DNA from: Deltaproteobacteria bacterium
GTDB taxonomy: Bacteria; Myxococcota_A; JAADFL01
Direction of reading: 5' to 3'
NCBI GenBank assembly: GCA_013152945.1
Contig: JAADFL010000147.1
Coordinates: forward strand, 1 to 18,284
Length of the DNA: 18,284 nucleotides
A model generated the notes under the pieces. The model saw nothing but the letters and a program-made list of their open reading frames with translations, made no database searches and was not told the origin of the DNA. Below are positions 1-7,822 of this stretch, piece by piece (within the stretch, counting starts at the first letter, position 1; each line of letters begins with the position of its first letter). Both the position numbers and the translations under genes were made by a program.

Positions 1-22
1 TGTTCGGTTTGAATAGGAGTTG

Positions 23-346
23 ATGAAATTGGAGGGTTCAGGGTCGGCAATTTATAAGAAAAACAAGAATACGGCGTGGCAAATGGTAGGGCAGGAGTTG
101 GTGATCCTGGACATGGAAGGTAAAAAGATACTTGGTCTGAATGAAACCGGGGCCGCGGTCTGGGAAATGGTGAACGGCTCATTTACAGTGGAAAAAATAT
201 CCGGGCGATTGGCCGAAGAGTTCGAGGTCGGACACAAGCAGGCACAGGAGGATGTGTACAGGTTTCTTGAAGATCTAGAGAGCAGGGGGTTGGTCGAGCT
301 GGAATGCACGAACAGCACGAGTGGCATTAGTGGCGGACAATGTTAA
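23..346 (+). CDS. PqqD-like peptide chaperone (RiPP recognition element)
   Basis: Small protein of 107 residues with the PqqD/RRE pattern: an N-terminal part reading YKKNKNTAWQMVGQELVILD, then a GLNETGAAVWEMVNG segment and a helical C-terminal half with DVYRFLEDLESRGLVE. Family members bind the leader of a ribosomally made peptide and present it to a radical SAM enzyme, which fits the neighbours (radical SAM gene, HPr-kinase-like gene, short Cys peptide). The ATG at 23 is preferred over the TTG at 20. An AGGAG at 15-19 is only 3 nt away, so coupling to an upstream gene is likely: one frame reads through from the left edge to a TGA at 21-23 that overlaps this ATG. The tail ECTNSTSGISGGQC is not typical of PqqD. 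The family is clear; the peptide it serves is inferred. Confidence 0.85.
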   Translation: MKLEGSGSAIYKKNKNTAWQMVGQELVILDMEGKKILGLNETGAAVWEMVNGSFTVEKISGRLAEEFEVGHKQAQEDVYRFLEDLESRGLVELECTNSTSGISGGQC

Positions 347-365
347 GTTGTAATAGGCTGGATTG

Positions 366-584
366 ATGAGAGAATGTAAAAAGGGACGGGTGGAAACTAC
401 TACTAAAGTAGGGCATCATGCCGCCACTGAATCGTGCAATAAGACGGGTGCTCGAAAGTCCTATGGCCTTCCTTGTATCCTTTGGGAGGAGGAGTTCGAG
501 CCCCTGGTTTATGCAGCCAGTGTATCTTGTGCCAAGTTGCCCGGTGCAGGGGACGTCTGTGATATCCAGCCTAATACGGTATGA
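366..584 (+). CDS. Short Cys-containing peptide, candidate RiPP precursor
   Basis: A 72-residue ORF lies between the PqqD-like and HPr-kinase-like genes, 19 nt after the former. It has five cysteines (C4, C24, C37, C55, C65). Residues 31-46 (KSYGLPCILWEEEFEP) follow the 'K-x-Y-x-x-P-x-I/L-x-x-E-E' layout of leaders from many small radical SAM or PqqD-linked precursors. The C-terminal part, AASVSCAKLPGAGDVC followed by DIQPNTV, would be the core. The start is uncertain: ATG at 366 has only a weak AGG at 355-357; GTG at 390 has AGGG at 382-385 and would give 64 residues. I recognise no named family. Support is position, size and composition; an overlapping ORF in another frame (418-606) cannot be fully excluded. 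Confidence 0.5.
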   Translation: MRECKKGRVETTTKVGHHAATESCNKTGARKSYGLPCILWEEEFEPLVYAASVSCAKLPGAGDVCDIQPNTV

Positions 585-621
585 ATTTTCCTTGCCGGGC
601 GAATGAACGGAGATCTCGTAC

Positions 622-1470
622 ATGAGACCGGGTTTAGTCAATGTTGCTGAAAAAGAAGCGGCTTTGAAAGGTATCGGCTTCTTTTTTGGGCCTATTAAAG
701 TGAAATTGGACACCCGGGACATGGCACCGGCCCGTTATTATTCATGGAAGTATCGAGATTTTTTATGTTCCGCTACAGCCGATGCAGCAATTCATGTATC
801 GGTTTGTAATGATAGCAAGGATCCGTGCGGACAAGAGAAGCAGGCCGCTCTGCAAGAAAACGAGATCCTGGAGATCTTTGATGGACCGGGTTTCAAGACA
901 AAAATTGTTTCAATCAGGGGGGTGGTGCAGGTTACGGCTATCGGGCCTGCATGCCTGGAAGGCAGCAACCTCGGGCTTCAATATGCAGCATCGCATGTTT
1001 ACTCGGAAAAATCCGGGTTGTTGATTCATGGCGCACTTATCGAGAGTCAAGGTAAAGGCTTGTTGCTTGCAGGGCCATCGGGTGCGGGAAAAACAACTCT
1101 GGCCGGGATCCTCGGGGAGCGAGCCTATTGTGACGAACTTTGTATGGTTCAGAGGCAGCAACCTTTATGGAAGGTTTGGTCAACAGCGCTCCAAAACGGC
1201 AGGAAGGCCTGTTTCGACCTCACTGCAACAATATTGCTTCAACGCGGTCAAGTTCTGTCTCTTTCCAGGGCAAGTTCCAGAGAAGCTGTAAAAGGAATTT
1301 CCAGCCAGATCATTGTTCCAAGGGATGGGCCGGGACGTATTTCGGGTTGGTCCACGGCTTTGGACCTGGCTCTCTCCGTTCCTTGTTATAAGTTGATTCA
1401 CGGTCCTTCCTTGCCGGCTGCAGCGGAACTGGAAGAGCTGTTGGCCAATGTACGCGGGGCCGTAAAATGA
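622..1470 (+). CDS. HPr-kinase-like P-loop protein of a RiPP cassette (ScmC-like)
   Basis: 282 residues. The C-terminal half is HprK-like: LLIHGALIESQGKGLLLAGP leads into a Walker A, GPSGAGKT at 151-158, followed by YCDEL at 169-173 at the Walker B-like position. The last part (ISSQIIVP, LALSVPCYKLIHGP) matches the tail seen in HprK-related proteins next to PqqD homologs. In lasso-peptide clusters such proteins phosphorylate the precursor; in the SynChlorMet cassette (Syntrophobacter, delta proteobacterium NaphS2, Chlorobium, Methanocella) a conserved protein of unassigned role, ScmC, occupies this place. The first 100 residues are unassigned. The ATG at 622 has GGAG at 609-612, 9 nt upstream. 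Its stop overlaps the radical SAM start (ATGA, 1467-1470), so the two are translationally coupled. ATP binding is very likely; the substrate is unknown. Confidence 0.75.
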   Translation: MRPGLVNVAEKEAALKGIGFFFGPIKVKLDTRDMAPARYYSWKYRDFLCSATADAAIHVSVCNDSKDPCGQEKQAALQENEILEIFDGPGFKTKIVSIRGVVQVTAIGPACLEGSNLGLQYAASHVYSEKSGLLIHGALIESQGKGLLLAGPSGAGKTTLAGILGERAYCDELCMVQRQQPLWKVWSTALQNGRKACFDLTATILLQRGQVLSLSRASSREAVKGISSQIIVPRDGPGRISGWSTALDLALSVPCYKLIHGPSLPAAAELEELLANVRGAVK

Positions 1471-2507
1471 GGCATGCTCTCACAAGGTTGCAAGGGCTGC
1501 TGCGTACCGCCGAGAATTTACATCAACCACTTGCCGCCAGTTTCAGTATTACAAGAAGGTGCAACGAGCATTGTCGTATCTGCTATTTGGCTTCAGGTTC
1601 CAGAAACGAAATCGGCACCAATAAGGCGCTTGAAACAGTGTCAGAGCTTGCAGATCTGGGAACCTTGTTTCTCACGATTACCGGAGGAGAGCCCCTGCTT
1701 AGGTCTGATTTGGAAGAAATAATTGAGCGGGCCAGGGACAAGGGACTTGCAGTAAAGCTGTTGACTAATGCAACCCTGATGGACCCAACAAGGGCGAGGC
1801 GCCTGGCTGGTCTTGGCCTGCTTTCGGTACATGTGACCATGTTTTCGACAAGAGAACAATTACACGATTCCATAACAGGTTTGGCGGGTTCTCTATTCAG
1901 GACCAGGAGGGGACTGGATTTGCTCAAGGCGGAAGGCATAAACCTGGTAATCCATACTCCCCTAATAAAGAGCAATTATGCTTTCAGGCACGAGGTCGAG
2001 GCTTTTGCATCCGAACTGGAAGCCGGCTGGATAGAGGATGCGAACATTACGCCTGGGGAGGATGGAAATACGTTTGAAAAGGACAGGCTTGGTTTTGAAC
2101 AACTAAAGCAAGTGATTGCAGAAAGGGACACAGCACATAAGCATGTGCAAGCAGCAATTACTGATGAGCCCTTGTGCGCTGCGGGTCTCCGGTTGTTGCA
2201 TGTGGATTCGGATGGTTCTGTAAAGCCGTGCATCCAGGATTTTAGGGCGGCTGGAAACATTTTCACGCAAACTCTTAAAGACATCTGGAATAATTCGGAG
2301 TTGTTACGGGAACTACGGTCCAGAACCAGGGGAGACCTAGACAGGGTTTGCGCCAATTGCCAGGACATTGGGTTATGCGGAAGATGCAGCGCGGTTGCAC
2401 TGCTGGAAACCGGCAACGATCTCGGTCCTTCACCATCAGCATGCCTCGAGGCCAGGGCGAAGAAAGCTGTTGAAATGGAACTTGGCCGGTTAGAAGGAAA
2501 AATGTAA
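1467..2507 (+). CDS. Radical SAM/SPASM peptide-modifying enzyme
   Basis: 346 residues with the radical SAM signature C32-x3-C36-x2-C39 (CNEHCRIC) and GGEP at 73-76 for SAM binding. A C-terminal SPASM domain supplies ligands for auxiliary Fe-S clusters: C237, then G250-x4-C255, then C295-x2-C298-x5-C304-x2-C307 and C326. The CX2CX5C core is standard, but the next spacing is CX2C instead of the usual CX3C. PqqE-like enzymes of this type form C-C, C-O or thioether links in peptides delivered by a PqqD partner, here encoded at 23-346. The start codon overlaps the previous stop by 4 nt. The gene ends with TAA and runs convergently toward dnaB. Class assignment is firm; the chemistry and substrate are inferred from context only. 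Confidence 0.92.
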   Translation: MRHALTRLQGLLRTAENLHQPLAASFSITRRCNEHCRICYLASGSRNEIGTNKALETVSELADLGTLFLTITGGEPLLRSDLEEIIERARDKGLAVKLLTNATLMDPTRARRLAGLGLLSVHVTMFSTREQLHDSITGLAGSLFRTRRGLDLLKAEGINLVIHTPLIKSNYAFRHEVEAFASELEAGWIEDANITPGEDGNTFEKDRLGFEQLKQVIAERDTAHKHVQAAITDEPLCAAGLRLLHVDSDGSVKPCIQDFRAAGNIFTQTLKDIWNNSELLRELRSRTRGDLDRVCANCQDIGLCGRCSAVALLETGNDLGPSPSACLEARAKKAVEMELGRLEGKM

Positions 2508-2616
2508 TAGTCTTCAGCATGTTTTGCCCCTGCCGGAACAGAGAATCATCAACAATTTTTACCAAATAGAAATAAGCTCAAAGCCGGGAAATCCAGGGCA
2601 GGATACAAAGCCGATT
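2508..2616. other. Convergent intergenic region between radical SAM gene and dnaB
   Basis: 109 bp separate the plus-strand cassette from the 3' end of the minus-strand ribosomal/dnaB operon. A CCTGCC near 2529 and a GGCAGG near 2596 could pair over a long loop. No strong hairpin followed by a T-run was found on either strand, so the terminators here are not obvious. Confidence 0.3.
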
Positions 2617-3978
2617 CTAGTAATCGATTTCATCCCTTGGCGAATAGTTGTCAAACCTTGTTTGTTCGGCATTAAAGACAACCTTGATTGTTCCTGTAGG
2701 GCCGTTCCTTTGTTTTCCGATTATCAGCTCGTACACTCCACTTCTGGTATTTGACTCGCTGTCCTGCATGGGAGGCCTGTGTATAAACACCACCACGTCC
2801 GCATCTTGTTCTATGGCTCCGGATTCACGCAAATCAGCCAGTTGCGGCCTGCCGCCCTGGCGTTCCTCGACCTTCCTGGATAACTGCGAAAGGGCCAGGA
2901 CAGGCACTTTCATCTCTTTGGCCAATTCTTTCAATCCCCTTGATATTTCAGAGATTTCCTGCTGCCGGTTTTCGGTTCTGATAGTGCCTTTCATGAGCTG
3001 AAGATAGTCCACCACTATGAGATCCAACCTGCCTACCTCGCTCTTTATCCTCCTGGCCTTAGCCCTAAGTTCCAAGGGAGTCACTGGCGTGGAATCGTCT
3101 ATGAGTATAGGGGCTTCATATAGAGCAGCAGCGGCATCTACAAGCAAGGGGAACTTGTTCTTTGGAAGTCTGCCCCGCCTGACTTCCCATGCATTGACTT
3201 TCGCCTGGGAGCAGAGAAGCCTTGTTGCAAGTTCTTCCTTGGCCATTTCCAGGGAGAAGAAGGCAACCACCCTGGACTGTTGTACTGCCGTATATCCTGC
3301 AATGGTCAAGGCCAGGCTGGTTTTCCCGACAGAGGGTCTTGCCGCAAGGATCACCAGGTTGGAAGGTTGGAGCCCGAGTGTCAGTTCGTCTAAAGAGGTC
3401 AAGCCGGTCGGAACCCCTGATATGACCCCCTCGCGATCGTACAGTTTCTCTATTTCATCCACGGTCGGGCTTACAAGCTTACCGAGCTGCACGTATGATG
3501 TGAAGGAAGATCGATCTCTGATATCCAGGATTCTTTTTTCCGCAGTATCCAGGACCTCGTTTGCAGAGCGCTTATCCGCCAGGGCCTCGTCTATGTTCTC
3601 TGTCGAAGCGTTGATAAGCCGTCTCAACAATGCCTTGTCGGTTACTATCCCGGCATAGTGCTCTACGTTGGAAGCAGCAGGGACCTCTTCGAGCAGGTTT
3701 GCCAGGTAAATACTGTCGCCGGCCTTTTCAAGAAGGCCGTTCTTTTTCAGTTCCGCCGCAAGGGTGACCAGGTCGACCGGACTGCCTGTATCAAAAAGAT
3801 GCAGGATGGTTCGATATATGACCCGGTGTCTCTCGGAATAAAAATCGTCTTCCCGGATGAGTTCGATGATTCTTGGTAATGCCTGGTTGTCCAGAAGCAC
3901 TGCACCGAGGACCGCTTGTTCAGCTTCCTCGTTGTGAGGCGGGATCTTTCGGCTTGATCGATTCGCCATGACACGCAT
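2617..3978 (-). CDS. dnaB: Replicative DNA helicase DnaB
   Basis: 453 residues, the usual DnaB length. The N-terminal domain begins IPPHNEEAEQAVLGAVLLD. The RecA-like helicase domain has Walker A ARPSVGKT at 213-220, the FFSLEM segment, Walker B VVDYLQL starting at 322, and a C-terminal LADLRESGAIEQDADVVVFIHRP motif. The hexamer unwinds DNA ahead of the replisome and interacts with primase. No intein is present. The gene lies 12 nt downstream of rplI and is the last gene of a rpsF-rpsR-rplI-dnaB operon. The ATG at 3978 gives MRVMANRSS; the ATG at 3969 is an equally plausible start and neither has a strong Shine-Dalgarno site, in keeping with coupling to rplI. Confidence 0.98.
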   Translation of the reverse strand: MRVMANRSSRKIPPHNEEAEQAVLGAVLLDNQALPRIIELIREDDFYSERHRVIYRTILHLFDTGSPVDLVTLAAELKKNGLLEKAGDSIYLANLLEEVPAASNVEHYAGIVTDKALLRRLINASTENIDEALADKRSANEVLDTAEKRILDIRDRSSFTSYVQLGKLVSPTVDEIEKLYDREGVISGVPTGLTSLDELTLGLQPSNLVILAARPSVGKTSLALTIAGYTAVQQSRVVAFFSLEMAKEELATRLLCSQAKVNAWEVRRGRLPKNKFPLLVDAAAALYEAPILIDDSTPVTPLELRAKARRIKSEVGRLDLIVVDYLQLMKGTIRTENRQQEISEISRGLKELAKEMKVPVLALSQLSRKVEERQGGRPQLADLRESGAIEQDADVVVFIHRPPMQDSESNTRSGVYELIIGKQRNGPTGTIKVVFNAEQTRFDNYSPRDEIDY

Positions 3979-3990
3979 CCAGGGGGCAGC

Positions 3991-4434
3991 CTACTTGGCT
4001 ACTACCCAGACCTTGAGCGATGGCATGATGTCCTTGTACAGCTTGATGGTTACCTGGTAAACGCCAAGCGAACGAATTGGTTCTTCCAATTGTATGTTAC
4101 GCCTGTTGATGCGTATACCTTCTTCCCGCAGACTTTCTTCAATCTCTTTTGCAGTTACGCTGCCGAAGATGCGGTCTTCTTCGCCGACCTGTTTGGCGAC
4201 GGTGACTGAAAGGCTTTCTATTCTCTTGGCCAGTTTTTCCGCTTCCAACTTGGCTTTTTCCATGCGCTGGTGAATTACATTACGTTCATGTTCCAGTTGC
4301 TTGATATTTTTCGTGGTAGCGATGACCGCCAACTTTTTTGGGAGTAGGTAGTTACGGGCGTATCCTGGCTTCACTTCCACGAATTCGCCCATTGAGCCCA
4401 AATCAGAGACATCTTCCCTCAATATGACCTTCAT
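3991..4434 (-). CDS. rplI: 50S ribosomal protein bL9
   Basis: 147 residues from the ATG at 4434: [21 protein letters not shown], the conserved PGYARNYLLPKKLA, a long charged central helix (residues 45-75) and a C-terminal domain with EEDRIFGSVTAKEI and KLYKDIMPSLKVWVVA. L9 binds 23S rRNA near the L1 stalk and helps maintain frame. A GTG directly before the ATG is also possible but would add one residue not seen in L9. The ATG overlaps the rpsR stop by one base (TGATG), a translational coupling arrangement. Confidence 0.98.
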   Translation of the reverse strand: MKVILREDVSDLGSMGEFVEVKPGYARNYLLPKKLAVIATTKNIKQLEHERNVIHQRMEKAKLEAEKLAKRIESLSVTVAKQVGEEDRIFGSVTAKEIEESLREEGIRINRRNIQLEEPIRSLGVYQVTIKLYKDIMPSLKVWVVAK

Positions 4435-4694
4435 CACGACACCCCCGTGGATGAAAACGGCAAGAGCGCGATGTTACGGGCTTTCTTTATGGCTGCAGCC
4501 ACGGCCCTTTGATGCTTTGCACAATTACCGGATATCCGTCTGGGGACTATTTTTCCTCGCTCTGTTACAAACATCCTAAGGCTTGAAGGATCTTTATAGT
4601 CGACTTTCAGGTTCTTGTCGGCGCAAAACCTGCAAACCTTTCTGCGGCCGAATGAACGTTTTTTTCCTTTAAAAGATTTTTTTTGGAAACTCAT
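4434..4694 (-). CDS. rpsR: 30S ribosomal protein bS18
   Basis: 86 residues. It has a basic N-terminus ([18 protein letters not shown]), then [15 protein letters not shown] and the conserved [19 protein letters not shown]21, C24, C58 and H61 form the CxxC...CxxH set of the zinc-binding ('C+') type of S18. S18 pairs with S6 on the 16S platform. The start overlaps the rpsF stop by 4 nt (ATGA at 4691-4694), so S6 and S18 are translated in a coupled way. No ssb or priB gene lies between rpsF and rpsR. Confidence 0.98.
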   Translation of the reverse strand: MSFQKKSFKGKKRSFGRRKVCRFCADKNLKVDYKDPSSLRMFVTERGKIVPRRISGNCAKHQRAVAAAIKKARNIALLPFSSTGVS

Positions 4695-5254
4695 TCTTCC
4701 ACCTCCGGAGCATCATCCGTGGTTTCTTCCGGTTCAGGCTCTTCGACCTGCTCTTCAGCATCTGCTTCGTAGTCCTGCAGGGGCTCCTCTTCATCGGACA
4801 TTTCCATGCCGACAGGGTTCTCGATATCATTATAGTCATGTTCGTCCAAAGAATCCTTCTCATCGTCGTCGCCCAGATCACCCTCGGAAACCGGCTTTTC
4901 TTCTTCCTCCTCCTCTCTGCCCAATCCCAGGTATTCACCCTCGAAGGGCCGGGTGTCAGGATCTATGTTTTCATCTATCTTGACGGTCATGTACTTGATG
5001 ACGGGCTCGATCATTCGAAGGGTTCTTTCTACATCAGTGACCAAATTCCTTTCTCCCAAATAGTGGTTGTATATATATACCCCCTTTAGATGTTTCTTGA
5101 CCGGGTAAGCGAGTTTTCGATTACCCCAGCTTTTGATCTGGATGATAGAGCCACCCCCTTTTTCCACATTGGACTTGAACCTGTCCGATATTTCTTGAAC
5201 CACTTCCGTGGTTACGTCAGGACGCATGATATAGATAGTTTCGTACTCCCTCAT
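4691..5254 (-). CDS. rpsF: 30S ribosomal protein bS6 with long acidic tail
   Basis: 187 residues, against roughly 95-140 in most bacteria. Residues 1-105 are a normal S6 fold: [33 protein letters not shown] and [11 protein letters not shown]. From 114 to 187 there is an extension with about 38 Asp/Glu and only two Lys, including six Glu in a row at 114-119. In E. coli, RimK adds glutamates to the S6 C-terminus after translation; here an acidic tail is gene-encoded. The start has a very good AGGAGG at 5263-5268, 8 nt from the ATG. First gene of the operon, with a 5' leader containing hairpins. Confidence 0.97.
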   Translation of the reverse strand: MREYETIYIMRPDVTTEVVQEISDRFKSNVEKGGGSIIQIKSWGNRKLAYPVKKHLKGVYIYNHYLGERNLVTDVERTLRMIEPVIKYMTVKIDENIDPDTRPFEGEYLGLGREEEEEEKPVSEGDLGDDDEKDSLDEHDYNDIENPVGMEMSDEEEPLQDYEADAEEQVEEPEPEETTDDAPEVEE

Positions 5255-5265
5255 TTGTAGGACCT

Positions 5266-5334
5266 CCTCTCGGGCTCACGGCCCCGGCACCATGCCGGGA
5301 CGAGGATTCAACTGCCCCTTGTTTTTCAAAGGGA
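5266..5334 (-). promoter_or_regulatory. Structured rpsF leader, possible S6:S18 autoregulatory element
   Basis: The leader contains a weak hairpin (AAGGG 5329-5333 with CCCTT 5316-5320, plus-strand letters) and a strong one, CCCGGCA-n3-TGCCGGG at 5283-5299. The strong hairpin is followed on the minus strand by GCCGTGAGCC and then the Shine-Dalgarno region. A CCTCG before it and a CGAGAGG after it could form an outer stem that hides part of the ribosome-binding site. Leaders of rpsF in many bacteria contain an S6:S18-binding RNA with an exposed CCG that mimics the 16S site. I infer the same role here from position and an available CCG; the match to the consensus was not computed. Confidence 0.35.
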
Positions 5335-5340
5335 GCGTCC

Positions 5341-5369
5341 ATTTAGCACAATGAACATGAATTGTTCAA
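5341..5369 (-). promoter_or_regulatory. Candidate promoter of the rpsF operon with overlapping inverted repeat
   Basis: On the minus strand a TTGAAC (5369-5364) is followed after 17 nt by CTAAAT (5346-5341). The -35 is good and the -10 is weak (3 of 6). The -35 lies within a perfect TGAAC-N7-GTTCA inverted repeat (5352-5368), which could be an operator. Predicted transcription start is near 5334, leaving a leader of about 80 nt. Confidence 0.4.
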
Positions 5370-5417
5370 GATTTTTTTTGATTTATTAGAACCGTTGCTG
5401 ACAGCAATTAAAGAAAA

Positions 5418-7541
5418 CTATTTAAACAGCAAGTTTCCATAATGTGCAAACAGGGGTGCGAGAACCAGTGATACCACGCTCATAAGCTTAATCAGGATGT
5501 TGAGCGACGGGCCGGCCGTATCCTTGAAAGGGTCTCCAACAGTATCGCCCACGACCGCGGCCTTGTGAGGCTCTGATCCCTTGCCGCCGAGCGCTCCTCC
5601 CTCGATGTGTTTTTTTGCATTGTCCCAGGCTCCGCCTGCATTGGCCTGGAACAGGGCCATAAGCACGCCTGTGACGGTTACACCGGCCAGCAGCCCCCCG
5701 AGAGCCTTGACACTGATAAATCCCATTATCACGGGGACGATGACAGCGAGAAGACCGGGGAAGATCATCTCTTTGATTGCCGCGGCTGTAGAAATGTCGA
5801 CACATTTGGCGTACTCGGCTTTGGCTTTACCCTCCATGAGGCCTTTGATTGTCTTGAATTGGCGCCTGACCTCTTTGATCATGGCCTGGGCGGCCCTGCC
5901 GACTGCATCCAGAGCGAACGAGGAGAACAGGAAAGGCATCATGCCGCCGATAAGCAGACCGGCCATGACCACGGGATCTGCAACGTCTATAACATCCAGG
6001 GTGGTACCATTAGCTTTTAGTTGCGACCTGAAGGCGGCAAACAAGGCCAATGCCGTAAGAGCGGCGGATCCTATGGCAAATCCCTTGCCTATTGCTGCAG
6101 TAGTATTGCCGACTGCGTCCAACTTGTCGGTCCTTCCCCTGACTTCATGTGGAAGCTCGGCCATCTCCGCAATACCGCCGGCATTGTCGGCTACCGGGCC
6201 GTATGCGTCTACTGCGAGCTGAATTCCGGTAGTGGAAAGCATACCGAGAGCTCCGATTGCAATACCGTACAGGCCTGCAAATTGATATGCCAGGATTATG
6301 GCCAAAGCCAGAACCATCAAGGGCCATGTTGTCGATCGCATGCCTACGGCGAGACCTTTGATGATGTTGGTTGCCGCGCCTGTCTTTGACGCCTCTGCAA
6401 TCAGGTTGGTGGGTGTCTTGCCTTCCCCTGTATAATACTCGGTAAGAACGCCGATAGCCACACCTGCAGCAAGGCCGATAATGGCGGAAAGGGCTACACC
6501 CCACCAATAAAGTGTGGTTGTACCGAAGGTCCATTGTTCGGGGAGCATTACCTTGGCAAGGACGATTGTTGCGATTGCTGTCAACAGAGCAGCCAGAAAA
6601 GTGCCCGTGTTTAGAGCTGTCTGGGGATTTCCCCCTTCCTTGGTTCTAACGAAGAACGTGCCGAAAATAGACAGCACTATTCCTGTCCCGGCAATGATGA
6701 GCGGCAGTAAAATGGCGTTGAATCGCAGGGAAGGATCCTGCGCTTCAATGGCTGGTATCCAAGTGGCTCCTAGTACCATCGCGCCCACTATGGAACCAAC
6801 GTAAGATTCGAAAAGGTCTGCACCCATTCCCGCAACATCGCCTACGTTGTCACCCACGTTGTCGGCTATTGTAGCCGGATTCCTTGGATCATCTTCAGGA
6901 ATTCCGGCTTCAACCTTCCCGACCAGGTCTGCGCCCACATCAGCGGCCTTTGTATAGATTCCCCCGCCTACACGGGCGAACAGAGCGATTGAAGACGCAC
7001 CCAAAGAAAAACCTGTGACAGTGTTAAGTACCAACATCGTCTGTGCGCCCTGAAAGTCCCACATTTCTGTGTATATCAGGAACAGGGTGCCGAGACCCAG
7101 CGTTGCCAGGCCCACAACACTCATGCCCATGACCGCTCCTCCACTGAACGCAATTTTCAGAGCGTCATTAAGGCTGCTCCTGGCTGCTGCAGTTGTCCTA
7201 ACATTTGCGGATGTTGCCACCTTCATGCCGAAGTACCCGGCCAAGGCGGAACATACGGCTCCCAGGAAGAAGCTTAAACCGACAAGCCAGGAAGATTGCG
7301 CCATCATGGCATTGGACCCTGCAAGGAGTATTGCCACGACTATTACAAAGATCGATAGGACCTTGTATTCCCTGGCCAGGAAGGCCATGGCTCCCTCCTT
7401 GATGTGGCCGGCGATTTCCTTCATTTTGTCTGTGCCGGCATCGGCCTTGTTGACGGATCCTGCCTTCAAGAAAGCAAAAAACAGCGCCAGCACACCTGCA
7501 ATAGGTGCTACCAGCAGTAACGGAACCAAGCTTTTTTCCAT
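5418..7541 (-). CDS. hppA: Membrane-bound ion-pumping pyrophosphatase, K+-dependent type
   Basis: 707 residues with about 16 hydrophobic segments. It couples pyrophosphate hydrolysis to H+ or Na+ export across the membrane. Catalytic motifs (residue numbers from the 7541 start): [11 protein letters not shown] at about 202-211 (D-x7-K-x-E), [20 protein letters not shown] at about 227-246, [13 protein letters not shown], and near the C-terminus [30 protein letters not shown] at about 478-487 carries Ala where K+-independent enzymes have Lys (GNTTKA), so this is the K+-dependent class. The Glu of DLFE (about 245) is shared by Na+-PPases and some H+-pumping K+-dependent enzymes, so the pumped ion is unresolved. 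The second ATG is chosen because GGAGG at 7549-7553 is 7 nt from it but only 1 nt from the ATG at 7547. Confidence 0.97.
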   Translation of the reverse strand: MEKSLVPLLLVAPIAGVLALFFAFLKAGSVNKADAGTDKMKEIAGHIKEGAMAFLAREYKVLSIFVIVVAILLAGSNAMMAQSSWLVGLSFFLGAVCSALAGYFGMKVATSANVRTTAAARSSLNDALKIAFSGGAVMGMSVVGLATLGLGTLFLIYTEMWDFQGAQTMLVLNTVTGFSLGASSIALFARVGGGIYTKAADVGADLVGKVEAGIPEDDPRNPATIADNVGDNVGDVAGMGADLFESYVGSIVGAMVLGATWIPAIEAQDPSLRFNAILLPLIIAGTGIVLSIFGTFFVRTKEGGNPQTALNTGTFLAALLTAIATIVLAKVMLPEQWTFGTTTLYWWGVALSAIIGLAAGVAIGVLTEYYTGEGKTPTNLIAEASKTGAATNIIKGLAVGMRSTTWPLMVLALAIILAYQFAGLYGIAIGALGMLSTTGIQLAVDAYGPVADNAGGIAEMAELPHEVRGRTDKLDAVGNTTAAIGKGFAIGSAALTALALFAAFRSQLKANGTTLDVIDVADPVVMAGLLIGGMMPFLFSSFALDAVGRAAQAMIKEVRRQFKTIKGLMEGKAKAEYAKCVDISTAAAIKEMIFPGLLAVIVPVIMGFISVKALGGLLAGVTVTGVLMALFQANAGGAWDNAKKHIEGGALGGKGSEPHKAAVVGDTVGDPFKDTAGPSLNILIKLMSVVSLVLAPLFAHYGNLLFK

Positions 7542-7543
7542 GT

Positions 7544-7810
7544 TCATTCCTCCACTTGACCTGGTCCAAAATTAAAAGAAAAACCAAATTCGCCCTTTTG
7601 TAGAAAAAGGACGTAAGAGTCATTGAAAACCAGTCTTTTCGAAAAAGCCGCCGCCCTTGATGAATGGAAGCGAAATTCTTGGAAAGCCTTTTTCACAATG
7701 TTTCTGTTTTCTGCAATAATATCAATGAGGTAGGGGTAAGAGTGCCGAAATGTGTCAGGCTTTTGCCCGGCGAGCATCATTTTTCCATATCGATTCGATC
7801 TAATCATCAT
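7544..7810 (-). CDS. Possible small protein upstream of hppA, unrecognised
   Basis: An 88-residue ORF opening with two ATGs and ending in a TGA that overlaps the first hppA ATG (7545-7547). The hppA Shine-Dalgarno site falls within its last codons, as expected for coupled genes. Its first ATG lies about 6 nt from the start site predicted from the promoter at 7823-7850, and it has no Shine-Dalgarno of its own. The product has no signal peptide and no motif I know; it mixes aromatic and basic residues ([30 protein letters not shown]). It could equally be a chance open frame in a long 5' leader. Confidence 0.3.
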   Translation of the reverse strand: MMIRSNRYGKMMLAGQKPDTFRHSYPYLIDIIAENRNIVKKAFQEFRFHSSRAAAFSKRLVFNDSYVLFLQKGEFGFSFNFGPGQVEE

Positions 7811-7822
7811 AATAGCCGGGTG

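Noticed and set aside
418-606. Alternative 62-codon frame in the gap before the HprK-like gene
   Set aside because: No Shine-Dalgarno near its ATG and no leader/core layout; the frame at 366-584 fits a precursor better, though this was not tested by conservation.
3017-3658. 213-codon open frame on the plus strand inside dnaB
   Set aside because: It lies antisense to the strongly conserved helicase domain and its product has no recognisable motif; best explained as a shadow frame.
5386-5410. Short hairpin TTGCT-n3-AGCAA after the hppA stop
   Set aside because: Short AT-rich stem without an adjacent T-run on the minus strand.
5581-6222. 213-codon open frame antisense to hppA
   Set aside because: Low-complexity, Ala/Pro/Ser-rich translation opposite a conserved membrane protein; shadow frame.
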